The notes: a model not told the origin generated them from the sequence alone. Counted from the first letter of the stretch, positions 53,284 to 62,283 are shown. The stretch is 64,000 bases of DNA from Streptomyces lydicus (GCF_000717345.1 NZ_JNZA01000013.1:124001-188000), one strand, 5' to 3'. A program made the numbers and translations.

Positions 53284-54368
53284 CGCTGGTCCAGCTGCTC
53301 TTCGCGATACTCCTCGTGCTCGCCAACGGCTTCTTCGTCGGTGCCGAGTTCGCCCTGGTCTCGGTCCGCCGCTCGCAGATCGAGCCGCTGGCGACCGAGG
53401 GCTCCTCCCGGGCCCGGCGGGTGCTGCACGGTCTGGAGAACCTCCCGCAGATGATGGCCGCCGCCCAGTTCGGCATCACCGTCTGCTCGCTGACCCTCGG
53501 CGCGGTCGCCGAACCGACCGTCGCCCACCTGCTGGAACCGCTCTTCGAGGCGGTCCACCTGCCCGCCGCACTGGTCCACCCGCTCGGCTACGTGCTCGCC
53601 CTGGCGCTGGTGGTCTTCCTGCACCTCGTCATCGGCGAGATGGTCCCCAAGAACCTGGCGATGGCGGCGCCCGAGAAGACCGCCCTGTGGTTCAGCCCGG
53701 GCCTGGTCGCCTTCGCCCGGCTGTGCCGCCCGGTCACGGCCCTCCTCGGGGCCTGTGCCCGCGGGGTGCTGCGGCTCTTCCACGTCGAGCCGAAGGACGA
53801 GGTCGAGGCGGTCTTCACCAGCGAACAGCTGACCCACCTCGTCGAGGACTCCGGCCAGGCGGGCCTGCTCGAACCGGCCGAGCAGGAGCGTCTCTCGGAC
53901 GCCCTGGAACTCGGCAGCCGCCCCGTCACCGACGTCCTCCTCGGCCCGGCGGCGCTGATCACCGTCGACCCGGCGGTGACGCCCCGCCAGGTGGAGGAGC
54001 TGACCGTACGGACCGGCTACTCCCGCTTCCCGGTGTGCGCGCCGGGCGGCGCGTACATGGGCTATCTGCACGTCAAGGACGTCCTCGACCTGGAGGAACG
54101 GGACCGTGCGGTGCCGCAGCGCATCTGGCACGCGATGACCACGCTGCGCGCCGAGCTGCCCCTGGACGACGCGCTGACCGCGATGCGCCGGGCCGCCTCC
54201 CACCTCGCGGCGGTGGCCGACGCCGGCGGGCGGGTGCTGGGGCTGGTGGCCCTGGAGGACGTGCTGGAGATGCTCGTCGGCGAGGTCCGCGACCCCGCGC
54301 ACCGGCGGACACCGGAGCCCCGCGGTGAGACGGTGCTGCCGGCCGAGGACCGGGCGATGGCGGGCTGA
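53280..54368 (+). CDS. Second CNNM/CBS membrane protein, lacking the CorC domain
   Basis: The 362 residues are about 30% of a duplicated design: DUF21 helices (1-185; FAILLVLANGFFVGAEFALVSVRRSQIE, FLHLVIGEMVPKNLA) and a CBS pair (about 200-340). It ends after LVALEDVLEMLVGEVRD, so the transporter-associated CorC_HlyC domain of its neighbour is missing. Tandem long-short pairs occur in many actinobacteria and the two may form a heteromer. Translation is coupled through a 4-bp overlap. Confidence 0.92.
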   Translation: MTLVQLLFAILLVLANGFFVGAEFALVSVRRSQIEPLATEGSSRARRVLHGLENLPQMMAAAQFGITVCSLTLGAVAEPTVAHLLEPLFEAVHLPAALVHPLGYVLALALVVFLHLVIGEMVPKNLAMAAPEKTALWFSPGLVAFARLCRPVTALLGACARGVLRLFHVEPKDEVEAVFTSEQLTHLVEDSGQAGLLEPAEQERLSDALELGSRPVTDVLLGPAALITVDPAVTPRQVEELTVRTGYSRFPVCAPGGAYMGYLHVKDVLDLEERDRAVPQRIWHAMTTLRAELPLDDALTAMRRAASHLAAVADAGGRVLGLVALEDVLEMLVGEVRDPAHRRTPEPRGETVLPAEDRAMAG

Positions 54369-54407
54369 CCGGGTCCCCGCACGGTACGGCGGGGCCGCGG
54401 GACGCGC

Positions 54408-56306
54408 CTACAGGGGCGGCCGCGGCCCCTGCGGGTCCGGCCCGCGGCCCGACAGCACCTCCCCGTACGCCTGCATCAGGTCGGGCAACCGCAGCGTCGC
54501 GAGGTCGTCGCGGGTCGGCGTGCCGCGCCATGTGGAGAGCCGCAGATCGCGGTAGGCGCAGCTCTTCTCGTAGAGGGTGCGCAGGAAGCGGCCGTTGCCG
54601 AGTTCGTCGATCCAGCCCTGGTCGACGACGTGGCCGCTGATGCTGCACAGTTCGTCGCGGGACTCCTCGTCCCAGCGGTCACCGTTCTCGGCGGCCAGCA
54701 CCTCGCCGATCGCGGTCAGCTCCAGCGGCCGGTAGCTGGGGAAGTCGACCCGGGTGGTGAAGCGGGAGGACAGCCCGGGGTTCGCGGCCAGCAGGCGGTC
54801 CATGCCCTCCGGGTAGCCCGCCAGGATCACCACCAGCCGGTCGCGGTTGTCCTCGGCGCGCTTGAGCAGCACCTGAAGTGCCTCGTCGCCGTAGGCGTCG
54901 CCCTTGCTGTAGCCCGAGTTGGACAGGCTGTACGCCTCGTCGACGAAGAGCACCCCGCCCAGCGCCGAGTCGATGAGCTCATTGGCCTTCACCGCGGTCT
55001 GGCCGAGGAACTCGCCGACCAGGTCCGCGCGTTGGGCCTCCACGAGATGGTCGCCGCCGAGCAGCCCCAGCGCGTAGAAGACCCGGCCCAATATGCGGGC
55101 CACGGTCGTCTTGCCGGTGCCGGACGGGCCGGAGAAGACGAAGTGCCGCTTCGGCGGCTGCACCGGCAGCCCCTGGCTCGCCCGCAGCCGCGCCATCCGC
55201 AACTGCGCCGACAGCGCCCGCACCTGCCGCTTGACCGGTTCCATGCCGACCATCCGCTCCAGCTCGGCCAGCGCCTTCTCCAGCAGCACCGGATCGGCGG
55301 GCCCGGCGGGCAGCCGCTCGGCGTGCCGCGGGCCGGGCGCCGCCGCCTTGACCCGGGCGGCCGCGTCGGCCCCGGCCGGCACGGGGCCGCCCCGCTCGCC
55401 CTCCGGCCCCTCCGCCTCGCCGGTCGCCAGCAGCTCACGGCCGTCGACCGGATCGAGCGGCGCCAGCGGATCGAGGTCGCCGCCCGCTTCCTGGCCCAGG
55501 CCGGCGGCGGAGACCGTGGCGAGGTCGGTGCCCTCGTCCAGGCCGTCGGCCTCGGCGATCGCGGCGAGCCGCGCGGCGGTGTCCATGAAGGCCGGATCGA
55601 CGCGGTGCACCGCCCGGTAGAGGGGGAGTGCGGCGGCGCTGCGGCCGGTGCCCTCGCGGGCGCGGGCGAGCCAGTAGCGCAGCTCCTTGCGCTGCGGCTG
55701 CTCGCTGCGGCAGCGCATCAGCGCGGCGGACAGCAGCGGTTCGGCCTGCCCGTACATCTCCAGCCGCACCCGCGCCATCCCGCCGAACAGCCCGGCCTCG
55801 ATGCCCAGCACCGGATCGCCGAGCAGCGGCTCGGTGTGCCGTACGAGCTGGTCCCAGTCCTTGACGAGATAGGCCCGGCAGGCGTGCAGGAAGCGGACCT
55901 GCGGGTCGGTGTCCACCGGCGGGCAGCCGGCCAGCGCCTGGTCCAGCTCGGCGACGTGCCGGCCGTCGAGCCAGTGGGAGGCGTGGGCGAGCAGCAGGTC
56001 GCGGGGGGTTTCCAGCACCGGCTGCACCCACCAGCCCAGCCAGTACCAGGAGTTGAGGGTGCGTCGGTGGCGGGCGCGCATCTCGCCGAAGCGGTCGCGG
56101 TGCCGGTGCATCCGCAGCAGGGCGATGGAGGTGTCGGCGCGCAGCGCGTGCAGTCCGAGCCAGGCGTCGGCCATCGACGGATCGAGCCCTACCGCGGCCC
56201 GGAACTCCTCCTCCGCCTGCGGGTACGCGCCCACCGTGTAGGCGTCGACCGCGCGCAGCCAGGCGAGCTCGGCCGGGGCGGGCGAACCCTGAGTTCCGAA
56301 TTCCAT
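54408..56306 (-). CDS. TPR-AAA ATPase of the CbbX/EccA type
   Basis: The 632 residues have an N-terminal TPR-like helical region (about 1-290; repeating A-x-W-L-G-L patterns), an Ala/Pro-rich linker and an AAA domain. Walker A is GPSGTGKT (393-400, Lys399), Walker B GGVLFVDEAYSL, followed by the sensor and the CbbX hallmark ILAGYPEGMDRLLAANPGLSSRF. EccA proteins of this layout serve type VII secretion; no other secretion genes are in the window. ATG 56306 is preceded by GGGGGGA. The role is uncertain. Confidence 0.9.
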   Translation of the reverse strand: MEFGTQGSPAPAELAWLRAVDAYTVGAYPQAEEEFRAAVGLDPSMADAWLGLHALRADTSIALLRMHRHRDRFGEMRARHRRTLNSWYWLGWWVQPVLETPRDLLLAHASHWLDGRHVAELDQALAGCPPVDTDPQVRFLHACRAYLVKDWDQLVRHTEPLLGDPVLGIEAGLFGGMARVRLEMYGQAEPLLSAALMRCRSEQPQRKELRYWLARAREGTGRSAAALPLYRAVHRVDPAFMDTAARLAAIAEADGLDEGTDLATVSAAGLGQEAGGDLDPLAPLDPVDGRELLATGEAEGPEGERGGPVPAGADAAARVKAAAPGPRHAERLPAGPADPVLLEKALAELERMVGMEPVKRQVRALSAQLRMARLRASQGLPVQPPKRHFVFSGPSGTGKTTVARILGRVFYALGLLGGDHLVEAQRADLVGEFLGQTAVKANELIDSALGGVLFVDEAYSLSNSGYSKGDAYGDEALQVLLKRAEDNRDRLVVILAGYPEGMDRLLAANPGLSSRFTTRVDFPSYRPLELTAIGEVLAAENGDRWDEESRDELCSISGHVVDQGWIDELGNGRFLRTLYEKSCAYRDLRLSTWRGTPTRDDLATLRLPDLMQAYGEVLSGRGPDPQGPRPPL

Positions 56307-56579
56307 CCGTCCCCCCACAAAACGTCCCCCGTGTGTGCCGCCGGGCACGTACCGGCCGCGACACCGAACCGGCGTACGAAGGACGGAAGTTGCCCCTTCC
56401 GCGCACACGTCGGTCCCGTGGCCTGCGGTGGCACGGACTCGCATCGTACCTGCGGGATCGGTGCAGGCCGTAGAGGGCGGTGCGGGGCAAGGGCGGACGA
56501 CTTGGCGCGGGGCGGCGGCGCGAAGAGTGCGGTGACCCAGGGTGAGGAAGGGGTGGCGCGCGGCGGCCGGCGAGAGGTG

Positions 56580-56694
56580 GTTTTACACAGAACGAAGCCC
56601 CCGATCACGGGGGAACAACCGGGGGCTTCGCGTCTGCGGGCGGTCCAATGAACCGCACATTGAGAACGTAAGTCCTGTACGCCCCCCAGGTCAA
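56580..56694 (-). ncRNA. Probable small RNA with its own promoter and terminator
   Basis: On the minus strand TTGACC (56694-56689), an 18-bp spacer and TACGTT (56670-56665) form a promoter. A transcript starting near 56658 would be about 75 nt long. It would hold a first hairpin GCGGT-TCATTGG-ACCGC (about 56656-56640). A terminator hairpin GAAGCCCCCG / CGGGGGCTTC (56629-56594) follows, with a CCCCC-containing 16-base loop and then TTCTGTGT. No frame inside is worth calling a gene. It lies between two minus-strand genes, 274 bp upstream of the AAA ATPase gene, whose own region 56307-56579 shows nothing else. Confidence 0.6.
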
Positions 56695-56781
56695 GCCGAG
56701 TTGGCGCAGTCGGCGGGACCCTGTCGACGTGTCCGGGGGAGCCCGCCGGAGCCCGTTACGGAGCGTGAAATGAAGGGCCGT

Positions 56782-57366
56782 TCATGGGGCCGCGGACGGT
56801 CCCACGCGTACCTCGTACCCCAACTGACCCTGGTACACCAGAAAATCGGCGTAGGGGCGCGAAGGATCAGCCGAGAAGTGCGCTCGCTCCGCCGGAATCC
56901 AGCCACTCCAGAACGCGGAAAGGCCCGGCCCGTCCCGGAGTTGACCCCTTTCCCAGGAATGCTCGCTCGCCAGTTCCATCCACAACAGGCACGCCAGATG
57001 TGGCCGCAGTGCCCGCCGGCCGGTGCCGACACCCTCGACGAGTACCACCGGCGCGGGCGCCAGCGCGCGCTCCTCGGCGAACTCCCCGCGCACCCAGTCG
57101 TAGACCCCGTACCGCGCGGTCCCGCCCCGGGACAGCGGCTTCAGCACCTGCTCGCGGAACCGCTCGCTCCAGGCGAAGAGCTCCTCATGGGTGGCGAGGT
57201 CGTCGGTGTGCACCACCGGGGCGTCGCCGAGCGCGGCGGCCAGCTGTCCGGCGAAGGTGCTCTTCCCCGACCCCGCGTGCCCGTCCACCGCGATCAGCCG
57301 CACCGGTCCGCACGAGGGCGGCAGGGCGCGCAGCCGGGCGGCCAGCGGAGCCAGATCAGCGTTCAT
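56782..57366 (-). CDS. Uridine-kinase-like P-loop protein
   Basis: The protein has 194 residues. LIAVDGHAGSGKSTFAGQLAAAL (about 23-45) is a P-loop of the uridine kinase/phosphoribulokinase group, and VVHTDDLATHEELFAW matches the metal-binding region. YDWVRGEFAEERALAPAPVVLVEGVGTGRRALRPHL corresponds to the lid and Walker B area. A nucleoside or small-molecule phosphotransfer role is likely; the substrate is unknown. ATG 57366 lacks a strong ribosome site. It is divergent from the C39 peptidase gene. Confidence 0.85.
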   Translation of the reverse strand: MNADLAPLAARLRALPPSCGPVRLIAVDGHAGSGKSTFAGQLAAALGDAPVVHTDDLATHEELFAWSERFREQVLKPLSRGGTARYGVYDWVRGEFAEERALAPAPVVLVEGVGTGRRALRPHLACLLWMELASEHSWERGQLRDGPGLSAFWSGWIPAERAHFSADPSRPYADFLVYQGQLGYEVRVGPSAAP

Positions 57367-57557
57367 CGCGCCAGCGTACGTCGCCGGTCCACGCCGCCGG
57401 CCATGCCAGTGGTGTGGACCAATATTTGTGCGGCGACGCGCGCCGCACCGCCTTCCGAAGCAGGTCCCGAGGGGCAATAGTTGAGCCACTGCTGATCCGT
57501 CCGTGCCCGCGCGACCGCTGCTACCCGATCGCACGCATCCGACTGGGGGACCACCAC

Positions 57558-58964
57558 ATGACCAGTTCCGCGCCCCGGCGCACCGTCCTGGCCGCCGCGC
57601 TCGCCGCCGCGGCGGGCGTCGCCACCCCCCTGGCCCAGGCCGCCGACGCACCCCGCCGATCCGCCGCGGGCGGGGCCGCCCCGGCCTCCGCCACCACCCC
57701 GGACACCGCCGCGCGCCGAACGAAGAGCCTCGTGGACTATCACGCCTGGACCTCCGCAGACGACTGGAACAAGGGGACCGGACGGGGCACCCGGGTGCAG
57801 CACGGCTCCCGCCCCGGCCTGCAGCTCGCCCGCCCCGCAGGCACCGCCGACTACCAGGACCCGCACACCGGCCGGACCGCCGCCTGGGAGTACGCCACCT
57901 GGACCTCGCCGGTCCACACCCCCGCCGTACCCGCCACCGAGGTCGTCGCCTCCTGGAACACGCACACCCCGCCCGGCACCTGGATCACCGTGGAACTCGG
58001 CGGCAGCTACTCCGACGGCAGCCGCACCCCCTGGTACGTCATGGGCCGCTGGACCGCGGGCGACGGCGACGGCGACATCCGGCGCACCTCCGTCGACGGC
58101 CAGAAGGACGGCCGGAGCAGCATCTCCACCGACACCTTCGCCATCGACGCCCCCGCGAGCGGCCTCCGCCTCGCCTCGTACACCCTGCGCCTGACCCTGC
58201 ACCGCAAGCCCGGCAGCACGCTCACCCCCACCGTCTGGCGGCTGGGCGCGATGGCCTCCGACATCCCCGACCGCTTCGAGGTGCCCGCCTCCCGGCCCGG
58301 GCAGGTCGGCCGGGAACTGGTCGTGCCGCGGTACTCGCAGGAGATCCACAAGGGTCAGTACCCGGAGTACGACAACGGCGGCGAGGCGTGGTGCAGCCCC
58401 ACCTCGTCCCAGATGATCATCGAGTACTGGGGCCGCAAGCCCACCCAGCAGGAGCTCTCCTGGGTCAACCCCGACTACGCCGACCCCCAGGTCTGTCACG
58501 CCGCCCGCCGCACCTTCGACTACCAGTACGACGGCTGCGGCAACTGGCCCTTCAACGCGGCCTACGCGGCCACCTACCGCGACCTCCAGGCCGTCGTCAC
58601 CCGCCTCGCCTCCCTCAACGACGCCGAACGCCTCATCCACGCCGGCATCCCCGTCATCACCTCCCAGTCCTTCCTCAAGACCGAACTGGACGGCGCCGGC
58701 TACGGCACCGCCGGCCACCTGATGACGGTCATCGGCTTCACCCGCGAGGGCGACGTCATCGCCAACGACCCGGCCTCCGCCGACGACAAGGCGGTCCGCC
58801 GCGTCTACCGGCGACGGGAGTTCGAGAACATCTGGCTCCGCACCAAGCGCAAGAACGCCGACGGCAAGGTCGTCGGCGGCAGCGGCGGCGTGTGCTACCT
58901 CTACTTCCCGGCCAAGCCCTCACCGACCCAGCGGCGGGCACTGGCGGAGGTGGGCGTTCGCTGA
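57558..58964 (+). CDS. Secreted C39-family (papain-like) peptidase
   Basis: The protein has 468 residues. The N-terminus MTSSAPRRTVLAAALAAAAG is a signal sequence with twin arginines, ending near AQAADA. Residues 60-235 form a beta-rich domain of unknown role. The peptidase_C39_2 domain starts near 250; its catalytic set is Cys279 (GEAWCSPTSSQMI), His387 (TAGHLMTVIGF) and Asp404 (IANDPAS). It acts outside the cell. ATG 57558 has GGGGGA upstream; the frame is open far upstream over non-coding and antisense DNA. Confidence 0.9.
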   Translation: MTSSAPRRTVLAAALAAAAGVATPLAQAADAPRRSAAGGAAPASATTPDTAARRTKSLVDYHAWTSADDWNKGTGRGTRVQHGSRPGLQLARPAGTADYQDPHTGRTAAWEYATWTSPVHTPAVPATEVVASWNTHTPPGTWITVELGGSYSDGSRTPWYVMGRWTAGDGDGDIRRTSVDGQKDGRSSISTDTFAIDAPASGLRLASYTLRLTLHRKPGSTLTPTVWRLGAMASDIPDRFEVPASRPGQVGRELVVPRYSQEIHKGQYPEYDNGGEAWCSPTSSQMIIEYWGRKPTQQELSWVNPDYADPQVCHAARRTFDYQYDGCGNWPFNAAYAATYRDLQAVVTRLASLNDAERLIHAGIPVITSQSFLKTELDGAGYGTAGHLMTVIGFTREGDVIANDPASADDKAVRRVYRRREFENIWLRTKRKNADGKVVGGSGGVCYLYFPAKPSPTQRRALAEVGVR

Positions 58965-59091
58965 GAGTGGTGGATCCGGTGGCTCGCTGATGCTGTGGGC
59001 GTGGCGACGGCCCGCCGCCCGGTCCGAGGGTGGAGCAGGATCCTGGGACGGGCGGCGGGCCGTTGGGCGGTGGGGACGGGTGGGGAGGGGG

Positions 59092-60627
59092 CTAGTGGGA
59101 AGGTGAGGCGGCTCGGCCCGGGGCTGAGGTGGGCGAGGGGGTGTTGCGCGGGTGGTGCGGATTGAGGAACCACTTGCGGGCGGAGACCAGCCACCAGATT
59201 CCGGCGAAGAGCAGCACCACACCCACGGTGACGGGCGCGTAGTTGAACGTCTCGATGGTCACCGGGCTCAGCTGGGGGAGCATGAACAGAACGGTGATGA
59301 TCACGACCCAGCTGACCGCGATCACGCCCACGGGCTTGGACCAGCGTCCCAGGTGCCAGGGGCCGCGCTTGAAGTTCTCGCCCTGGCGCAGCCGCAGCAG
59401 GGTGGGCACGACGTACGCGATGTAGAGGCCGATCGTCGCGATGGACGTGACGGCGGCGTACGCGGTCGTGTTGAACAGGTACGGCAGGCCGAGGAGGAAG
59501 GCACCGCCGGCGGCGAGCCACACCGCGTTGGTCGGGGTGCGGGTCCCCGGGTGGAGCTTGTGCCAGACGGAGGAGAACGGCAGCGCCCCGTCGCGGGAGA
59601 AGGCGTAGATCATGCGGGAGTTGGCGGTCACGGAAGCCATCCCGCAGAACAGCTGGGCGCCGATGATGACGAGCAGCATCAGCTTGCCGGTGCTCGCCCC
59701 GAGCGCGTCCATGAAGATCTGCGCCGGCGGCACACCGGTGCCCGACTCCAGGGCCCCGGTGTAGGACTGGATGGCGAAGGTCAGGCCGAAGAGCAGCACG
59801 AAGCCGGCGGCCCAGGAGACGACGATCGAGCGGACGATGCCCTTCGGTCCCTCGACCGAGGCGTTCTTGGTCTCCTCCGTCATGTGGGCGGACGCGTCGT
59901 AGCCGGTGAAGGTGTACTGCGCCATCAGCAGACCGATGAGCGCGACGTAGACCGAGGATCCCCAGCCGGTGTTGTTGACGAACTCGGTGAACACGAAACC
60001 GGGGGACTGGTGCTTGGCGGGGATCACCAGCAGGGCGCCGACGATCACGACCACGCCGATCAGGTGCCACCACACCGAGACGGTGTTGAAGAAGCCGACG
60101 ACGCGCACGCGGAAGGTGTTCACCACGGCGTGCAGCAGGAGGATCACGCCGAAGAGCGTCATCGTGTGGCCGGGGGTGGCGGCGTAGCCGAACTGAAGGT
60201 TCAGGTAGGCGTTGAGGAACGACGCGGCGCCGAAGTCGATGCCCGCGGTGACGGCCACCTGGCCGAGCGTGTTGAACCAGCCGGTGAACCAGGCCCAGGC
60301 CGGCGCGGACTTCTGCGGGGCGAGCTTGTGCGCCCAGAAGTAGAGGCCGGCGGAGGTCGGGTAGGAGGAGCAGACCTCGGCCATGGCCAGGCCGACGAAC
60401 AGGGTCATCAGGCCGACGAGGACCCAGCCCCACATGATCAGGGCCGGCCCGCCGGTGTTCATGCCGAACCCGTACATGGTCAGGCAGCCGGACAGAATGC
60501 TGATGATCGTGAAGGAGACGGCGAAGTTCTGCCGCCCGGACATCGAGCGGTCCAACGTCTGCGTGATGCCGAGTTCGGCGAGGCGTTCCTCCTCCGTCTG
60601 CGTGACGCTTGGAATGTCCAATGGCAT
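59092..60627 (-). CDS. APC-family amino acid/GABA permease
   Basis: A 511-residue inner-membrane carrier with about 12 helices. NFAVSFTIISILSGCLTMYGFGMNTGGPALIMWGW is helix 1-2 of the amino acid/choline transporter (GABA permease) branch. TGYDASAHMTEETKNASVEGPKGIVRSIV and ANSRMIYAFSRDGALPFSSVWHKLHPGTRTPTNAV are its conserved loops. The substrate may be GABA, choline or a polyamine-derived amino acid. The ATG has AAAAGGG seven bases upstream. The 127 bp between it and the C39 gene hold no further gene. Confidence 0.92.
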   Translation of the reverse strand: MPLDIPSVTQTEEERLAELGITQTLDRSMSGRQNFAVSFTIISILSGCLTMYGFGMNTGGPALIMWGWVLVGLMTLFVGLAMAEVCSSYPTSAGLYFWAHKLAPQKSAPAWAWFTGWFNTLGQVAVTAGIDFGAASFLNAYLNLQFGYAATPGHTMTLFGVILLLHAVVNTFRVRVVGFFNTVSVWWHLIGVVVIVGALLVIPAKHQSPGFVFTEFVNNTGWGSSVYVALIGLLMAQYTFTGYDASAHMTEETKNASVEGPKGIVRSIVVSWAAGFVLLFGLTFAIQSYTGALESGTGVPPAQIFMDALGASTGKLMLLVIIGAQLFCGMASVTANSRMIYAFSRDGALPFSSVWHKLHPGTRTPTNAVWLAAGGAFLLGLPYLFNTTAYAAVTSIATIGLYIAYVVPTLLRLRQGENFKRGPWHLGRWSKPVGVIAVSWVVIITVLFMLPQLSPVTIETFNYAPVTVGVVLLFAGIWWLVSARKWFLNPHHPRNTPSPTSAPGRAASPSH

Positions 60628-60699
60628 GGTCGGACCCTTTTCTGTTGATTGCGCGGTGAGTTGCGGAACAACATCGGTCTGCCCGGCCCCGGGCCGGCC

Positions 60700-61641
60700 C
60701 TACGGTGCGGACGCCTCGACCGCCCACTTCCGATGACGGGTGAAGAGCTGTTGAGCGTCTCCGCAGTAGCTCCACGGCACATCCGTGGCGTACGGGCCGA
60801 TGGCGTCGAACACCTCGGCCGCCGCCCGGTGCTGGTTCGCGAAGGACAGCGCGTGCGCCAGGTAATTGGCGTCGTCATGGAAGGCGGCGTGCGGCCTGGA
60901 AGGGGCCCGGTATCGCCACCAGCTCTCCCATGCCTGGTGGGACGACGGGTTGTCCGTCCACGGATGGACGGTCAGGCCGTACCGGTGGCCTTCCTTCTTC
61001 ATCCGCTGGCGGTGCGTCTCGGCGAGCGCGACCAGCGGCAAGGTGTGCAGCGGCATGCCGCGCGGGACATGGGCGCACCGTTCCTGCGACCAGTGGAACA
61101 TCTCGCCCGCCACGCCGTGCCAGTCGGGGAACATGTAGGTGAGCATCTCGTGGTGCGCCTCCCTGTTCCACGGGTCGCGCGACTCGACCTCGTGCCACAC
61201 CCGCTGCACCGTCTCCCGCCACTGCCGGTCGCGGTCGGGGGAGTGGTAGCGGAGCAGGGCGAGCATGACGACGTACGGCGTCGGATCGGCCGGCAGGGCC
61301 TCACCGGCGGCATGGCAGCTCTCCCACGCCTGTTCCATCTCCGTGCCGCTGCCCTGCCCTCGTGGGCCGGCCATCGAGCGCAGGGCCTGGACGGTGGCGA
61401 GGAGGGCGAGGGCGTGCGGAGACCGCGGTTCGGCCTGTGCCCAGGTGTCGGCGAAGGTGAGCCGCGCCCCGGTGCGGGCGAGCACCTGGAGGCGGAAGAT
61501 GCGGCGGTCCCAGTCGGCGCCGGTCGCGGCCAGCAGTTCGCGTGCGCCTTCCCATCTGCCCATCGCGGCGTCCTCCAGCACCGCGCGCAACCGGGTGTCG
61601 TCCCGTGCCGGGTGCCGGTCGAATACTGGTCGGCGTCTCAC
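60700..61641 (-). CDS. Unknown helical-repeat protein
   Basis: The protein has 313 residues; I cannot name a family. The sequence is rich in short amphipathic helices (RLRAVLEDAAMGRWEGARELLAATG, PHALALLATVQALRSMAG, PYVVMLALLRYH), like TPR or related solenoids. It has many Trp, His and Arg residues, including REAHHEMLTYMFPDWHG and HSPDRDRQWRETVQRVWHEVESRDPWN. No signal peptide or membrane helix is present. The GTG start overlaps the stop of the small gene upstream by 4 bp, so the two are translated together. The APC permease gene follows 72 bp downstream on the same strand. Confidence 0.8.
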   Translation of the reverse strand: MRRRPVFDRHPARDDTRLRAVLEDAAMGRWEGARELLAATGADWDRRIFRLQVLARTGARLTFADTWAQAEPRSPHALALLATVQALRSMAGPRGQGSGTEMEQAWESCHAAGEALPADPTPYVVMLALLRYHSPDRDRQWRETVQRVWHEVESRDPWNREAHHEMLTYMFPDWHGVAGEMFHWSQERCAHVPRGMPLHTLPLVALAETHRQRMKKEGHRYGLTVHPWTDNPSSHQAWESWWRYRAPSRPHAAFHDDANYLAHALSFANQHRAAAEVFDAIGPYATDVPWSYCGDAQQLFTRHRKWAVEASAP

Positions 61642-61907
61642 GGCTGTCCCGTCACAGTTCTCTCGGACGCGGCGAGCAGTTCCTCACCGTGCGCAAGGGG
61701 GGTATCAACAGGCACTTTCCGGCCTCCGGGTGGCGTCCGCCGCGCGGGCCCGGCAACGACGGGCGGGACGGAGATGTCGCGCGGAGCGGTGGTGCACCGG
61801 CCCCGCGCCGCTGAGGAGACGGCTGCCGGGACTCCGGTGGGGTCCGGGGGCGGTGGTGCCGTCTCGTGCACAGGCGACAGCCCGACTCGTCCTTGAGGGG
61901 CAATCAC
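61638..61907 (-). CDS. Small unknown protein coupled to the 313-residue protein
   Basis: The protein has 89 residues from GTG 61907, which has AGGAG six bases upstream; an in-frame ATG at 61934 lacks one. The sequence (APQGRVGLSPVHETAPPPPD...ISVPPVVAGPARRTPPGGRKVPVDTPLAHGEELLAAS) has no known domain and is rich in Pro. Its stop overlaps the downstream GTG start as GTGA, the strongest sign that it is a real gene. It may be a partner or regulator of the downstream protein. Confidence 0.55.
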   Translation of the reverse strand: MIAPQGRVGLSPVHETAPPPPDPTGVPAAVSSAARGRCTTAPRDISVPPVVAGPARRTPPGGRKVPVDTPLAHGEELLAASERTVTGQP

Positions 61908-62283
61908 CGGAATCTCCTGTACGTGGGGATACATGAGGTGCGCAAGTGGACTATCAACTTCGGTCAGGAAGTGCCCACTTGAGAAGAAAGACTATTCACT
62001 GACGCACGTCGGCGCACATTGCTTTGGTGATAAAGCTCATGCGAAATGCCTGCCTGGCAGGCGTGTTGGGGATCCGTGCACTCCCAGGGGGAACCTCGGT
62101 TGAGTCCAACCAGCCCTGGGGCCCGCCGAGTTGACGCCTGTTGGGCGTTGCTCGCGTCGACGAGGGAGGCGCTCGGGGCCACCTGCGCGGGGCCGGGCCG
62201 GGCGGCATGCGAAGAACGGTGGGTCTCCGGCGTAAAGGGAGGAAACCCTCTTACCTCTCGAAGGAGGTGAGGGGGGCGACCTT
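61908..62283. other. Intergenic region with several nested inverted repeats
   Basis: CAAGTGG (61943-61949) and CCACTTG (61975-61981), with an inner AAGTG-CC-CACTT, flank the presumed promoter of the small minus-strand gene. Further on are GCCTGCC-T-GGCAGGC (62048-62062) and a nested hairpin CCCAGGG...CCCTGGG around GGTTG-AGTC-CAACC (about 62078-62115). ACGCC-TGTT-GGGCGT follows. Last comes TTACCTC-6-GAGGTGA (62251-62270), which would hide a perfect AAGGAGGTGA ribosome site. No gene here is convincing; the plus-strand structure may be a leader RNA. Confidence 0.5.

Noticed and set aside
56594..56629. 6C RNA family for the small RNA
   Set aside because: That family needs two hairpins with C-rich loops; only the second loop here is C-rich.
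62078..62115. c-di-AMP (ydaO) riboswitch suggested by GGGGGAACC
   Set aside because: The other conserved blocks of that aptamer are missing and the downstream gene is not a clear cell-wall gene.
61996..62208. A 70-residue minus-strand frame ending in MSFITKAMCADVRQ
   Set aside because: Codon use is not Streptomyces-like, there is no ribosome site, and it overlaps the hairpin-rich stretch.
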